Positions 33,078 to 43,966 are shown, counted from the stretch's first letter. The stretch is 64,000 bases of DNA from Bretschneidera sinensis (GCA_023935145.1 CM043699.1:71209638-71273637); one strand, 5' to 3'. Translations and numbers: made by a program. Notes: generated by a model from the letters alone, not told the origin.

Positions 33078-33438
33078 TGTAGGACAAGTGGGCTTGATAT
33101 TAAATTGATGGAGGAATAAAACACAAAATAATAATTAAGATTAGAGAGGCAAAAGACCTTGACTTTGAGAACCAAATTCAATATTCTTTATCGCATTCAA
33201 TTTTCAATAATCAGATCTACCTAAAATCTTACTAGAGGTGCTCTTATATAGGCACCCAACATAATCCAAATAGGAAATTAAATCAAAACCTATTTCCTAA
33301 ATTCTAGAGTATCTAAGAAACAACTAAACTTTATAGGCAGCCCAAATCTCCCTATTACTAAAATTACATATTTCCTCTTTAATTACAAAATATCCCATAA
33401 CATTAAAACCCCAATATTCAATCTTCCATGCCATCACA
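33078..33438 (-). repeat. LTR-B 5' LTR
   Basis: About 361 bp. On the minus strand it starts TGTGATGGCATGGAAG and ends GTCCTACA. It contains a TATA-like CTATATAAGAGCA on the minus strand (near 33240). Confidence 0.78.
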
Positions 33439-34642
33439 AAGTTGTACCAAAAGTGACCTAAGACTAAGTAATGCTTACGATATCACTCATCTGACTGCCA
33501 GAACGAGATACACTTCAAGTTGAAAGATAAGCAACCACAACAAACTACCAAATTTTCTGTTCAAATCTCAAAATCCTCTTCTTGTGAATATATCTATCTT
33601 TTGATACATGCTATCTATTAGGACTTCTTGAGGGATTAAAGATTTAAAAATTAATGTGTAGTTCTCTGATTTAAATATGTTGCACCCAACATACCGTTTA
33701 GGGTGGAAATCTTCAACTCCAAGGTCCTCATCCCAAAGAAAAATATAACTATATTCCGCAACAATAATAAGGTGTAAGAAACGCTTTGCGAACCACATAG
33801 GCATCATTTTAAAAAAATAAAAATAAATAATAAAAAAATAAAAAGAGGAAAACATATTCAAAATGATGCAACTTCCAATTAAAGTTATCAATGGGATTGG
33901 AGTTCAAAAAACTTACCATTTAGTTTGATTATGCGCAGAAACATGTATGACACGATCACTCCATTCAAATTCTTTCCATTCATCGACAATACCATCATAA
34001 TGGAAAAGTATCACAGCAAAATCACTTGATAGAAACTGTAGAGCATAACATAAAGAGGAAGTAACCATAAATCATGAATTAAGACAACATCCAAACCAAA
34101 AAGGTGTGTGATTGCACTTATATACCTTTCTGATCATTTTATCCACAAGATCTCTTTGCTTTATTCCAACGGCCGCAGCAAATAAGTTGGTTGAAGAATT
34201 GTCATTCTGTGAATACAGAACAGAAAGACAAGAAAATTGATGAGGTACTGCAGAATGTCCAGATATCAACATTAGCCAAGTTTACTCTAGCACTATTATC
34301 CAATGCAGAATAGGAAGCATAATAAAACTGACACTAAACTTTTCCAATAGGAGTTCTAAATTCTGGCTTCAACCAGCGGGAATATTGAGTGCATAGCAAA
34401 GCAATCAGTTGTATGCCTCATTCAAATCATTCAAAGCAGACAATATTCAAATTTGTGTAAGAAAAAAAAAGTAAGAAAATATAATTAGAAACTTCAGTAA
34501 AGGAATGAGCTATTTTTCAACCGGTTATTACTTATAGTTGGCTACATTTTCATAAACACTTTGCAGCAACAAACTGTAAAGGAGTATGAATCTTAATCTT
34601 AAAGTCTACATTACTTAGCAAAAGCAAACTAATTAATACTCA

Positions 34643-35446
34643 CACTCTAGTTGTTTCCATGTAAAATCTATTATAATGTAAAACCAATTTCATGTAAAAT
34701 GAGATTCATGTAAAATTATGATTTTTCAGTTAAATTTTCTTTATTTGGTTGGAGTGTGAAAATAAACGATGGAAAATGTAGAAAATAAATAAAGAGATAA
34801 TTAGTGATATAACATGTGAGAAAGAATTTTTAGGAAGGTGGGAAAGAGTGTTCTTTTACAAAGAAAATATCATTTTGCATTCTCTTGTAAAACAAGTGAT
34901 GTAGAACGGTAGGGACAAATAACACAAGAATAAGAAAATAAAGATAGAACAATCCAAATCACATGGAGGATGCAACCCAATCACAGGGCTCGAATAACAC
35001 ACTCAATCATAGAGTTGTTTGAATTCAATAAAAGTTGTTTTACATTCATTCATTAGCTAAGTAAAAATAACATAGAGACATTTCTTATATAGAGATATTA
35101 GAAACCCTAGTCTAGGAACCGAAAAAGAAACTAACCTAACTTAAATATATTAAAATTTCCTAAACTCTAAATCACCATAATATTTTACAATTACATAATT
35201 ATCCCCATAATTAAAATACCCTCCAATGCTTAAGATTAAAGTCTCTAATTCTAATTTTCATCGTGCAGTCCATCAACAGCGTAGGGCAAAAAACTCCATA
35301 AGTCATTTTCCTTTAAATTAGTAGTCTTTGGTGCAAAATGATTTCCAATGTAAAACACTTTACACTCGATCAAACACAAATAAAATATCATTTTACATGG
35401 AACTTATCATCCACCAATGATTTTACGGTGAAACAAACGGAGCCTC
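34643..35446. mobile_element. hAT-type MITE candidate containing a solo LTR
   Basis: The left end CTCTAGTTGTTTCCATGTAA followed by AATC and the right end, read inverted as CTCCGTTTGTTTCACCGTAA followed by AATC, are similar inverted termini. This terminus resembles the CTCCGTTTGTTT ends of plant hAT MITEs. A solo LTR (34897-35275) splits it. No clean 8-bp duplication seen. It lies in a DUF707 intron. Confidence 0.5.
34897..35275 (-). repeat. Solo LTR of the LTR-A type
   Basis: On the minus strand it begins TGATGGACTGCACGATG, continues TTAGAATTAGAGACTTTAAT and GGGGATAATTATGTAATTG, and ends TTCTACATCA. These match the LTR-A LTR (ATTAGGATTAGAGATTTTAA; GGGGATAATTATGTAATTG; CATCA end). No primer site, interior or second LTR is nearby. 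The flanks ACAAG and ACAGC are not a clean duplication. Confidence 0.7.
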
Positions 35447-36219
35447 AAAGAAAATGAAAATTTTTATAACCTTGGAATTTGAGTGTGAAACTCATCATGT
35501 TTGCTGTAAGAGCTCTTTGAACTGATTCAAGCTAACTACCGTGATCTCTATTTTCTTAAAGTCAAAAAAAGACGAAAAGAAACACAAATGACGAAAAAAG
35601 TTTGAAAATTTCAGTTGTTGGTCATCAGTGGTTGAAACTTCCATCAGTCACATTGAAGAACTGTACCTTTGGAAAACCCCATAATGGTCGCATTTGCAAG
35701 TTAGATGTCTTTGCAACAATACCTTCAGGTAATGTCTCACTTCCAGAAGGCCTGCATTGTTTCTAAAACACATAACAAATGTAAGAAAACATAAAAAGAA
35801 AATCGCAAAATAAAAAGGTCCCATTTGGTATTGTTGCCAATTCATTTTTTATGTTCATGTTTACAACATGTATGGTGTTATTGGCACTCTTTTTGTTTGT
35901 TCAACTTGTAATAATGTCCTTAATTGATGTTAGATGCTTTTGAGAATGCAGTTTAATTAAAGGTATTATTGTAAGTTTAAATACCAAAACAAAACAAAAT
36001 GAACACTAATAACAATTTTTAGAGTGCCAATAACATCATCCTTTCAAAATTTAGGTGACAAAAATTAAAATCATGTTCACTAATTAAATTTGTTTTTTTC
36101 TATCAACTAGCTAAACATATTTAAAAAATATAGAAAGATAGAAAACATTTTTTTTATATTTTTAAATGTTCTGGAAACAATCAAACTATCATCTCATCAC
36201 GGCTACCAGCCCACCAACC

Positions 36220-36730
36220 CCGTTGCCTCACCATCACAACCATCACCATCAAAACCACAACAGGCCATCGCAATGGTGATGTTTGGTGTTGGATTTAATC
36301 CAGCTTAAATCCAATTTAAATCCAGCTTTTTACCTTAAAGAGATTTAAAAAGTTGGATTTAAGCTCGATTAAATCCAACACGAAACGTTGTCAATGCCTT
36401 TTACTACCACCGACCATTATCACTACCACCACAACAACCCACCATCTTATCGTCACAACAACAATTACCACTACCACCATCATAATGCCTTCTACTACCA
36501 CCAAGCACCTTATTGTTACCACCACAACCACCATGCCTTTTAGTTTTTACTGCCACCAACATTACCACCATGATCATCACTACAGCCACCATATTATTGT
36601 TACCATTAGCTTTACCACCACTTAAATAACCAACATCCATCATCGGCTCCTTACTCTTCCAGCAACATCACTAGTACCATTCAAAGGATCTCATTATCCA
36701 CAATCACTACTACTACCACCGCCACCGCCA
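36220..36730. repeat. CCA/CAT-rich low-complexity tract in a DUF707 intron
   Basis: Irregular (ACC)n, (CAT)n and (CACCAC)n repeats on the plus strand. They give open but meaningless frames rich in Thr and His. It lies between the second and third DUF707 exons. Confidence 0.75.
36281..36386. mobile_element. Foldback MITE, 106 bp, with 32-bp inverted ends
   Basis: 36281-36312 (GTTTGGTGTTGGATTTAATC and on) is the inverse complement of 36355-36386 with about three mismatches, leaving a 42-bp centre. No certain target duplication. It sits inside the CCA-rich tract. Confidence 0.75.
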
Positions 36731-38278
36731 CCTAACTAATATTCAATTTCAAGGTTTCTTGATCTATTTTTCCTCTTTTTCTCTTTTCCAATTCTAAAGA
36801 TAAATGTTTTTCCAAAGAATATTCAATTCTTATTCTTTAGCATCAAACTTTTTTTTTTTACTTTTTACTTCATTTTTTGCTAGAAAATTGTTTATTATCA
36901 AGCATGTTTATAATTTTTAAAAATAAAAATAAGACAAAAACATATTACTTCCTTTGGTTAGAAGATACAAATATTGGCAATGATACCAAACATCTAAAAA
37001 AATCAAAACTTAAATCATAAAACCAATAACCAAGTTTGAGTAACCTTGCATTCGTTGATTATTGGACTCTCTAAACTATCAATCATTCCCCATCTATACA
37101 ATCTCTGCTCATGAGGACCACATATTAGTCCAAATATCCAATGCTGAACTTACACTACTGTTTAATGAATAAAAAAAAAAGGCAAAAACCATAAATTGAA
37201 TTCATCTTCAACACAAATCTTAAAGTCAAATTGAGTATAAATCTACCAGAGCAAATTAAATTTGAAAGAAAAATAAGATCACAGAAAAGTAATAACAATT
37301 CAAAAATATCATTGATGATAGAATCAAGAATAATGACAAAGAAAATTATATAAAGGTTTCACAAACATATACTCCATAAACAGTATAAAATAGACAGATG
37401 TACCTCTTTGTGATCTGGTGCTATGAATGCACTCCCTATTAGGAGTACTACAAAGAACAAAGAAGCGGTGGAAAGAAAGCTACAAAGACATGATCTCCTT
37501 CTGTTTGGATCTGTCGGCAGAGATACCTGAAAAGTCAGAGACAATTAAGCAGGAAAAAGAAGATCAATCCAGTAATTTGTGGCTATACAAACACCACCTT
37601 CCCTTGGGGTGTTCTACAGAACAAATATCCTGATAGGCAATTCTCACTAGACTAGTGGCTTAGAAAAGCATAAAGAAATTACATCACACAAGTCATGCCA
37701 TCTTTAAGAACTCGAATAATGCCCTACGTACTGCATTGGCGGCTGCAAATTTAGCAATACTAACATCTACACTGAGCCATAGTTCCTTAACTTTTGATGC
37801 CCAAAAATAAAAAAATAAAAAATAAATTCAAAGATGGGATACAGAAGGCCCCATCACCAATAGAGCTTCATTTGGGAATCAAATAAGAAGACTACTTTAG
37901 TTGCCACTAAAGCTTTCACCAAAAATAAAAGAATGGAGCAGTTGAGTGAAGTTGTACAGAATAAGTAAAGCCATAAGAAATTCAGCAACCGTTTTAGCAT
38001 TCAAAATTCTAAGAAATGTTCCCTAAAATTTCTCAAACGTATTCAAACGAAAAAGATGCAATTTGTCTGGTCGGAATATACAAAATTCTTTATTCAAACG
38101 GTTTTTTTATAATAAAAAAAAAAGATGCAGATTAAAATTTAGGTCGTATCATGTTTCATATAAAGGATTTTGATATTCAAAATAAAGAAGAAGAAGAAAA
38201 AAACAGAGATTGATTGACAGAAATATGCATGAATGAAGGAAATCCAAAAAGGAGACTTACTAACTTCATTGGCTTCAT

Positions 38279-38837
38279 ATATTCCATGAAACTTCAAAGC
38301 ATCCCACCCAAAGAGATTACGAGACAACAAAAAAGATGAAAACATAATCAAATACTCCTACGTTGTTAAAAAAAATTGGGAAAGTTTTTTATTTAATAAT
38401 AGAGAGAAATTGTTTGTCTAGAAAGACAACCCGAATAACACGGCGAATGTGGAAAGAAGATGATGGTTAGATATTTTGCTTTTTGGCGTGATCTTAAATA
38501 AAAATATATTAAAGTATTATTTATTTATTATTGGCAATTAACTAATTATACTTCCATATTTTTAAAACTATTAAAGATATTCCCACGCCTGATGAAAGGG
38601 AACCATGTTGAGATGTTGGTGCCATTGCATAATGCATTTTGTATATATGTTATTTTTTTATTTTCTCAAATTATTTTTTATTTTTTCTATTTTTGAAATT
38701 CTTTCGGTATGTGTTGGTCTTTTCTCCAGGAATCCCTTTGTTTTTAGTGTTATGTCATATGGTGCCTTTAGTTTAAATAATTCAATAATGATCCTAGATT
38801 TTGTATATATGTTTTCTTAGTAGCCAGGAATCTACCT
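38279..38837. other. Region upstream of the DUF707 start
   Basis: AT-rich sequence with no other gene. It would hold the promoter and 5' UTR of the minus-strand DUF707 gene. I cannot mark a definite TATA box. Confidence 0.4.
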
Positions 38838-40081
38838 ATTATTATTAGGGTTGTACATTTAAAAACTGATATTCAAATTGAATCAGACATTCGAACTGAT
38901 TCAAACCAAAAATTAAGATATCTGAAATTTTTCGGATCGGATATTTTAAACAAAAAAAATAAGATATCAGCTCGGATCTGATCACAAATTTTTTATAAAG
39001 TATGTATTCGATCTGACCCGATAGTTTCCACCACCAACCTTTATTTAAAATCTAAAGCCCAACTCAATCCTAAAACCCAAACTCACATTCCTTTAACCCA
39101 AAACTTAAGCTCATCCAACTCCACTAAACCTAAACCCAAATACCCAACACTTTTACCCCACTATTTAAACTCTTATTTTCTCCCTAAACTTATTCCCATC
39201 CTCATCCACATCCTTTCCTCATATGTTGCCACTGAGTAGAGAATATCTCCCTCATTCCTCACGTAATTTCTCTCATGTCCCTTTCTCTCTCAAGTTCCCT
39301 CTCTATCTTCCCCGATTTCCACGCCGCGTCGATCATCGTTGCTGGCGGAAGCAACAGTGACTTCACCGCGACCAAACTCCTTCACCTTTCTTTTCTCTAT
39401 TTTTCCTTCCTTTTCTCTCTTCCCTTTCCCTCTTTCTCTCTGCTGTTGTTGCAGCATGATTTCCTTGCTGTCTCGTGATAACGGCTGGGGTTTGAACTTC
39501 CTCGCCGCCGTGGATCTATCCGAAAACTCCATCTCCGACGTTGCCTTACTAAAATTTTGTGTGGGCCTAGATTCAAAGATCATGAAGGACAAAATAGGGC
39601 ACTAGAATTTTCTGTTGTGCTAGATGGAGTACGAGTTGTTACTGATGCGGTAACCTCTTCCCTCTCAATGCTTAATAGTGTGTTTGGTTCTCCATTTTCA
39701 ATGTTGTATTTTAATTATATGGCTTCCGAATGTGTATGGTGAATTGATGAGGGATTAGTATTTTGATTTTTGATTTAGAGATTTTTTAGTGTTTCAGTTT
39801 TTATTTAATTTGATTCAATTGAAATCAACTTCTTGTTTTTTTAGTAAAAAAACTAAAGCATGGGAGGAAATTTGGCCTTTTTTTTATTATTGTGGATGAA
39901 ATGGTTCGGTTCAGATCAAATCGGATAATTAGACAGAATCACCGGATAACCGAATGGTCAGATATCTGAAGCTTTCAAATCAGATTCAGATCAAATTTTT
40001 CCTGAACCGAACATTTTGGGTCCGATAAAAAAAACGCCATTCGGATCGGATATACAAACCATGCACACCCCTAATTATTAT
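38838..40081. mobile_element. Non-autonomous hAT element (38846-40073) with 8-bp duplication
   Basis: ATTATTAT at 38838-38845 is repeated at 40074-40081. The ends are TAGGGTTGTACATTT and, inverted, TAGGGGTGTGCATGG. Both sub-terminal regions carry GGATCGGATAT-type repeats. An 8-bp duplication with such ends indicates a hAT element. The 1228-bp interior has no transposase. It includes a GC-richer part (39280-39600) that could be captured gene sequence, but I recognise no product there. Confidence 0.82.
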
Positions 40082-40879
40082 CCTCCCCAACTCTTTTTAT
40101 TTAGAAAAAGTTATTGACCTGAAAATTCAATGTCAAAACCTCATATATTAACAGAACCAAAAACTTTCGTTAATATGATCAATTAACTAAATTTAACTTA
40201 AGAAATTTAACACTTTGTTTTTCTTTTAATCTTTTTTATATAATATGTACTTCATTCTTGGATCATTGTTTTCTCTTATTAAGCATATTTCGAGAGAAAA
40301 TTCTATGTTACCTTACTTGTACGCATCATTTAAAAAAACAAAATTAACATCGAATAAATTGAAAAGATTTAGTTGGTGTTTTCACAAGCTCACATCAAAC
40401 TCTCAACTAGTGTTTTATGGCTTACACCAAAACCCATTAACAACTCAATATAAGTAGAGTGATTTACACTCTCAAATGATATACAAATCAAAGTTCTATG
40501 TTGGAGAGAGAAAATAACTTTTCTAAGGAAAATTTAACCAACCTTTTGGCTAAGAAAAGTTTTCACATACAGGAATAATCCTCAGAGATTCTGCACGCCC
40601 TTATAGATTTGGTCAGTATGGAGGATTTGTTTGATTGCGGATTAGAAAAACTTTTGCAAGTGTATGGCTAGTTTGATAAACTTTCTCTTGTTCTTTTTTT
40701 TTGTTTAACTTTTTACCCTCTTTTTTTCTTCTTCTTTTTTTTGTATACTATTCTCTATTTGCTCTCTTCTTTTTCTTTTCTTTTTTTCTTTTTTTGCCAT
40801 TCTCCCCCTCTTTGTGTTAATGTGGGGATATTTATAGGAGAAAGTTGACCTGCAAATGTGAATAAAAAATAACAAAAAA
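40082..40879. other. No gene seen
   Basis: AT-rich, with pyrimidine-rich runs near 40690-40810. Nothing recognised. Confidence 0.45.
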
Positions 40880-41960
40880 ATGAAAAGAAATGGTGTAGAC
40901 CGGCCAAGAAGAGAGAGGAAAGAGGGGTGCAACTTTTAAGGTGAAGAGCTGAAAGCTTGAAGTGGTATAGTGTATTTAACAAAGCAAAGAAGAAAAGAAA
41001 GACTTCCTCTCTTTAGTGGTCGATTCTTGGAGAGAGAAATGAAACAATTTTTAGGTAAAGAGATGAGAGCTTGAAATGGAAAGGTGTGTTTCACAAAGCA
41101 AAAAAGAAAGGAAGACTTCCTCTCTTTGGTGGTCAGTTCTTGGAGGGAGAAATGGAACAATTTTTTTAGGTGAAGAGATGAAAGTTTGAAATAGAAAGGT
41201 GTGTTTAACAAATCGAAAAAATATGAGGAAGACTTCCTTTCTTGTGGCTGATTTTTGGAGGGAGAGATGGAGTAATTTTTTAGGTGAAGAGATGAAAACT
41301 TGAAATGGAAAGGTTTGTTCAACAAATAAAAAAAGAACAGGAAGACTTCCTCTCTTATGGTTGGTTTCTGGAAGGAGAGATTGAGCAATTTTTGAGGTGA
41401 AGAGATGGAAGCTAGAAATGAAATGGTGTGCTTAACAAAGCAAAATAGAAGAGAAAGACTTCCTCTCTTGGTGGTCGATTTTGGGAGGGAGAACTGGAGC
41501 AATTTTATATGTGATGAAAGCTTGAAATGGATGAAGTGTTTTGGCAAAAATGAAAAAATAAAGAAAAAGACTTCCTTCCTTACTTGACTAGTTTTTAAAG
41601 GAGAGAAAAGTTTTGTTTTTTTATGTAAAAAGTGGACTTTGACACATGGAAAAGGGTGAGAGCTTACAAAGAAAGTGTCCATTTAATAAGAAAAAAGGGA
41701 AGAAGAAAACTTCTTCTTCTTTCATACACATAGCCGGCTATGAGGAGAAGAAAAAGTATAGTTTTTTATGTAGAAAATGTGGATTTTGACAAATAGGAAA
41801 GAGTGAGAGCTTGCAAAGTAAATGTCCATTTAACAAGCCAAAAAGGGAAGAAAGAAATTTCTTCTTTCTCCATATATGGGCGGCCATGAGAAGAAGAAAA
41901 GGGAATAAACAAATTTTAGGACAAAAGAGAGAGCTTGTTTTAAAATGTGGAACCAATCAA
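40880..41960. repeat. Diverged tandem array, period about 110-140 bp
   Basis: The unit GAAGACTTCCTCTCTT followed by a (G)GTGGTCGATT-type segment and AGAGATGAAAGCTTGAAATG recurs at about 41000, 41110, 41228, 41340, 41453 and 41568, and in weaker form near 41708 and 41850. A 248-codon minus-strand open frame (41682-40936) is a product of the repeat: its translation repeats about every 37 residues (for example SSLHLKN) and looks like no known protein. The array probably belongs to an unrecognised retroelement. Confidence 0.8.
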
Positions 41961-42620
41961 AAGGTGCCATGTGATGGGTGAGATTGGGAATTCATTTATA
42001 AAATTGGACGGATTTCTTGGGCTTTGATTTTGGGCCAAAAGTGTTTGGGTTAGCTAAAATAAATGGGCTTTGGTGGTTTTTGTGTTGGGCTAAAAATGAA
42101 TTGAAGACTTTAGGCTTGAATTTGGTGGAATCAAATACTATCTAATTGATTTGAGTTTAAGGTGGATTTAGTGGATTAAATAAAAATGGTTTACAATTGG
42201 TTATATTCCGATATTAAATTCAAACCTTCGAATTTTCCTAGTCCAAGTGCATTGGGATCAAAGATTCATCATTGGAACCCACACGTGGTCTGTTCAAAAT
42301 TTTGAAATGAAATTGGGTGTCTACAATTTGTTCTCATTTGATTGAGGCTCCTTTGAGAGTTATAATCAAAGGCTATGAGTGACCTCTGTTTTGTTTCAAA
42401 ATTTTAGAACGACAAATATGTGATGTGCGCATAAAAGGAAACATATTGTTGGGCAAAGTTGGCAAAATGGGAAAACCGATGAGAATGTTGTTTACCTAAA
42501 GTGATGGAGTTGGTGTCCATTCACTTGTGCGATACATTCGGATTGTTGGTGCCTTCTTTAATGACTTAGGTTGCCTGATGAGAGGGCTTTTGGTGATTTG
42601 CCTATTGGGAAGACTTTGAT
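41961..42620. other. No gene seen; G/T-rich dispersed-repeat-like sequence
   Basis: It contains TTGGGCTTTGATTTTGGGCC-like words and TTGGGTGTCTACA near 42313, the kind of sequence found at plant Gypsy LTR ends. No second copy in this window allows a call. Confidence 0.35.
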
Positions 42621-42624
42621 TTGC

Positions 42625-42885
42625 TTGTTGTGAGGACTTTAAATGATTTTCTTATTAGAAGGATTTTTGATTCGTGTATTGTGAGGACATTTGATTCATC
42701 TACTATGAGGACTTCTACTTCGCCTGTTGTGAGGATTTTTTATTCACCTGCTGTGAGGATTTTTGATTCGCCTATTGTGAGGACTTCAGATGATTTGCCT
42801 ATTATGAGGACTTTGATTCGCCTACTATGAAAACTTTTGATTCAGCTACTGTGAAGACTTTTGATTCGCTTGCTGTAAAGACTAG
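42625..42885. repeat. Minisatellite, period about 27 bp
   Basis: About nine to ten diverged copies of a unit like TTGATTCGCCTACTGTGAGG plus ACTTT. Because the period is close to nine codons, the plus strand stays open over much of it and reads repeated VRTFDSP-like units. Probably not a gene. Confidence 0.82.
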
Positions 42886-43966
42886 GGATAATTTTTTAGC
42901 TAATTCTGCGAAGTCTTTTCATTTTTATTTGCTAAATTTCAAATTTTCTGGGCAAGAGCTAAGTCATGGAATTTAGGATATTTCCTTATTTAATTATAAA
43001 GTTTAGAAAAACAATTATTCAAGAAATGAATTTTGAAATATTACTTTAAGATTTAATGAAGATATCATATAATAGATAAAGCTTATAAAATAGATAGCAA
43101 GCTATAGCCCTTTTGCGACACCTAGTAAGCTTTTAACTATATTGTACTTTGCTGTTTTCAAAAAACTTTTGCATCTAAAAACAAACTTTTCCCAAAAGAC
43201 CTAGAAAGTAGCCATTGATTTGCACACCATGGCCTACTTTGGCCCTTAGTGACCTATTATTTGACCACTCATTTTATTTAACTCAAAAATTGTATTTAAA
43301 CACATCTTTCCTCCCATTTGGTACACATCCTCTAGTAGATCCAAGAACGAAGCTTCACAACTTGTCCACAATTTTTCTTCTTTTAAAAAAATGGCCATGG
43401 AAGGCATCTCAACTCAATTAATACATTGGACTAACAACGTGAAAGGCATCGAGCTCACAATTTCTCTCGGTATGGCAACACTACTTTTTTCGCTCAAAAG
43501 TGTTAGAATCGGGTGGAACTTCTTGAGGACAGCTACGGTAAAGTGATATTCTAATAACCATGTCTGTTGATTTGGTCTTGATGAACTATGCTCGACATAT
43601 TAGGAATTTTGTGCTCTTATCCACCAAAATTCATCCAACAAAATTTTCCTTCCTCCACATACAAACCTATAAGTCTATAGGCATAGAATATGCAACGAAA
43701 AATAAAAAATTTATGTTCATAGATCTCAAATACATAACTTAAATGGTTAAATTAGAAACTCTTTTCTAATTTTCACCCCACCTTGGCCAAGGAATTTCCA
43801 AGCTATGACTTAATCAGATCATGTGGGACATTCTCTCCTTTACTAAGAGTGATAAATCCTCCATTGTACACTCACATACCTCTATGCATAAGTGGTCATA
43901 CCCAATTTCTACCATTTTATGACCCATGATTAGAATCACATTTAGGTAGCATCAAAGCACGATGAT
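42886..43966. other. Flank of GYPSY-D, no gene recognised
   Basis: AT-rich. A short open frame starts at ATG 43391 (MAMEGISTQLIHWTNN) and runs about 52 codons to TGA. I do not recognise it. The end of this stretch is continuous with 60157 onwards once GYPSY-D is removed. Confidence 0.35.
43962..43966. repeat. Target-site duplication of GYPSY-D (ATGAT / ATGAC)
   Basis: ATGAT just left of the element and ATGAC at 60157-60161 just right of it, one base different. Confidence 0.65.

Larger units (their letters stand above)
24619..33438 (-). mobile_element. LTR-B: LTR retrotransposon related to LTR-A, split by GYPSY-C
   Basis: A minus-strand element with a 5' LTR at 33078-33438 and a truncated 3' LTR at 24619-24862. 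These align with each other in direct orientation (for example CCCATAACATTAAAACCCCA in both). A variant initiator-Met primer site sits inside the 5' LTR, and a polypurine tract (minus-strand AAGTGGGGGTGAA, near 24863-24877) sits inside the 3' LTR. The interior carries the same unrecognised protein frame as LTR-A (about 24870-25660). GYPSY-C (25713-32381) interrupts it. LTR-B itself lies in an intron of the DUF707 gene, in the gene's own orientation. Confidence 0.82.
33695..38278 (-). pseudogene. DUF707 family membrane protein gene, first six exons (probably disrupted)
   Basis: Minus-strand exons: 38261-38278 (MKPMKL), 37404-37526, 35667-35762, 34126-34206, 33917-34035 and 33695-33796. The first five have GT/AG borders and join in frame to about 146 codons. 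Exon 2 has a single membrane segment (LFFVVLLIGSAFIA, residues about 29-42), suggesting a type II membrane protein. Later pieces are LPEGIVAKTSNLQMRPLWG, FAAAVGIKQRDLVDKMIRK, VILFHYDGIVDEWKEFEWSD, and YIFLWDEDLGVEDFHPKR, which are DUF707 signatures. Plant DUF707 proteins are often labelled 'lysine ketoglutarate reductase trans-splicing related', with unproven function. The sixth exon has no AG acceptor (the base pair before it is AT), and HPD of the family reads HLI. The 3' half is separated by LTR-B; a later exon is at 22796-22867. Confidence 0.82.

Noticed and set aside
36353..36625. Thr/His-rich open frame
   Set aside because: Translation of the CCA/CAT low-complexity tract in a DUF707 intron.
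37427..37633. Plus-strand frame opposite DUF707 exon 2
   Set aside because: Antisense shadow of a splice-supported exon.
40936..41682. 248-codon minus-strand open frame as a real gene
   Set aside because: Its translation repeats with the underlying tandem array and resembles no protein family; kept as a repeat.
42621..42830. Open frame with VRTFDSP-like repeats
   Set aside because: Product of a 27-bp minisatellite whose period is nine codons.
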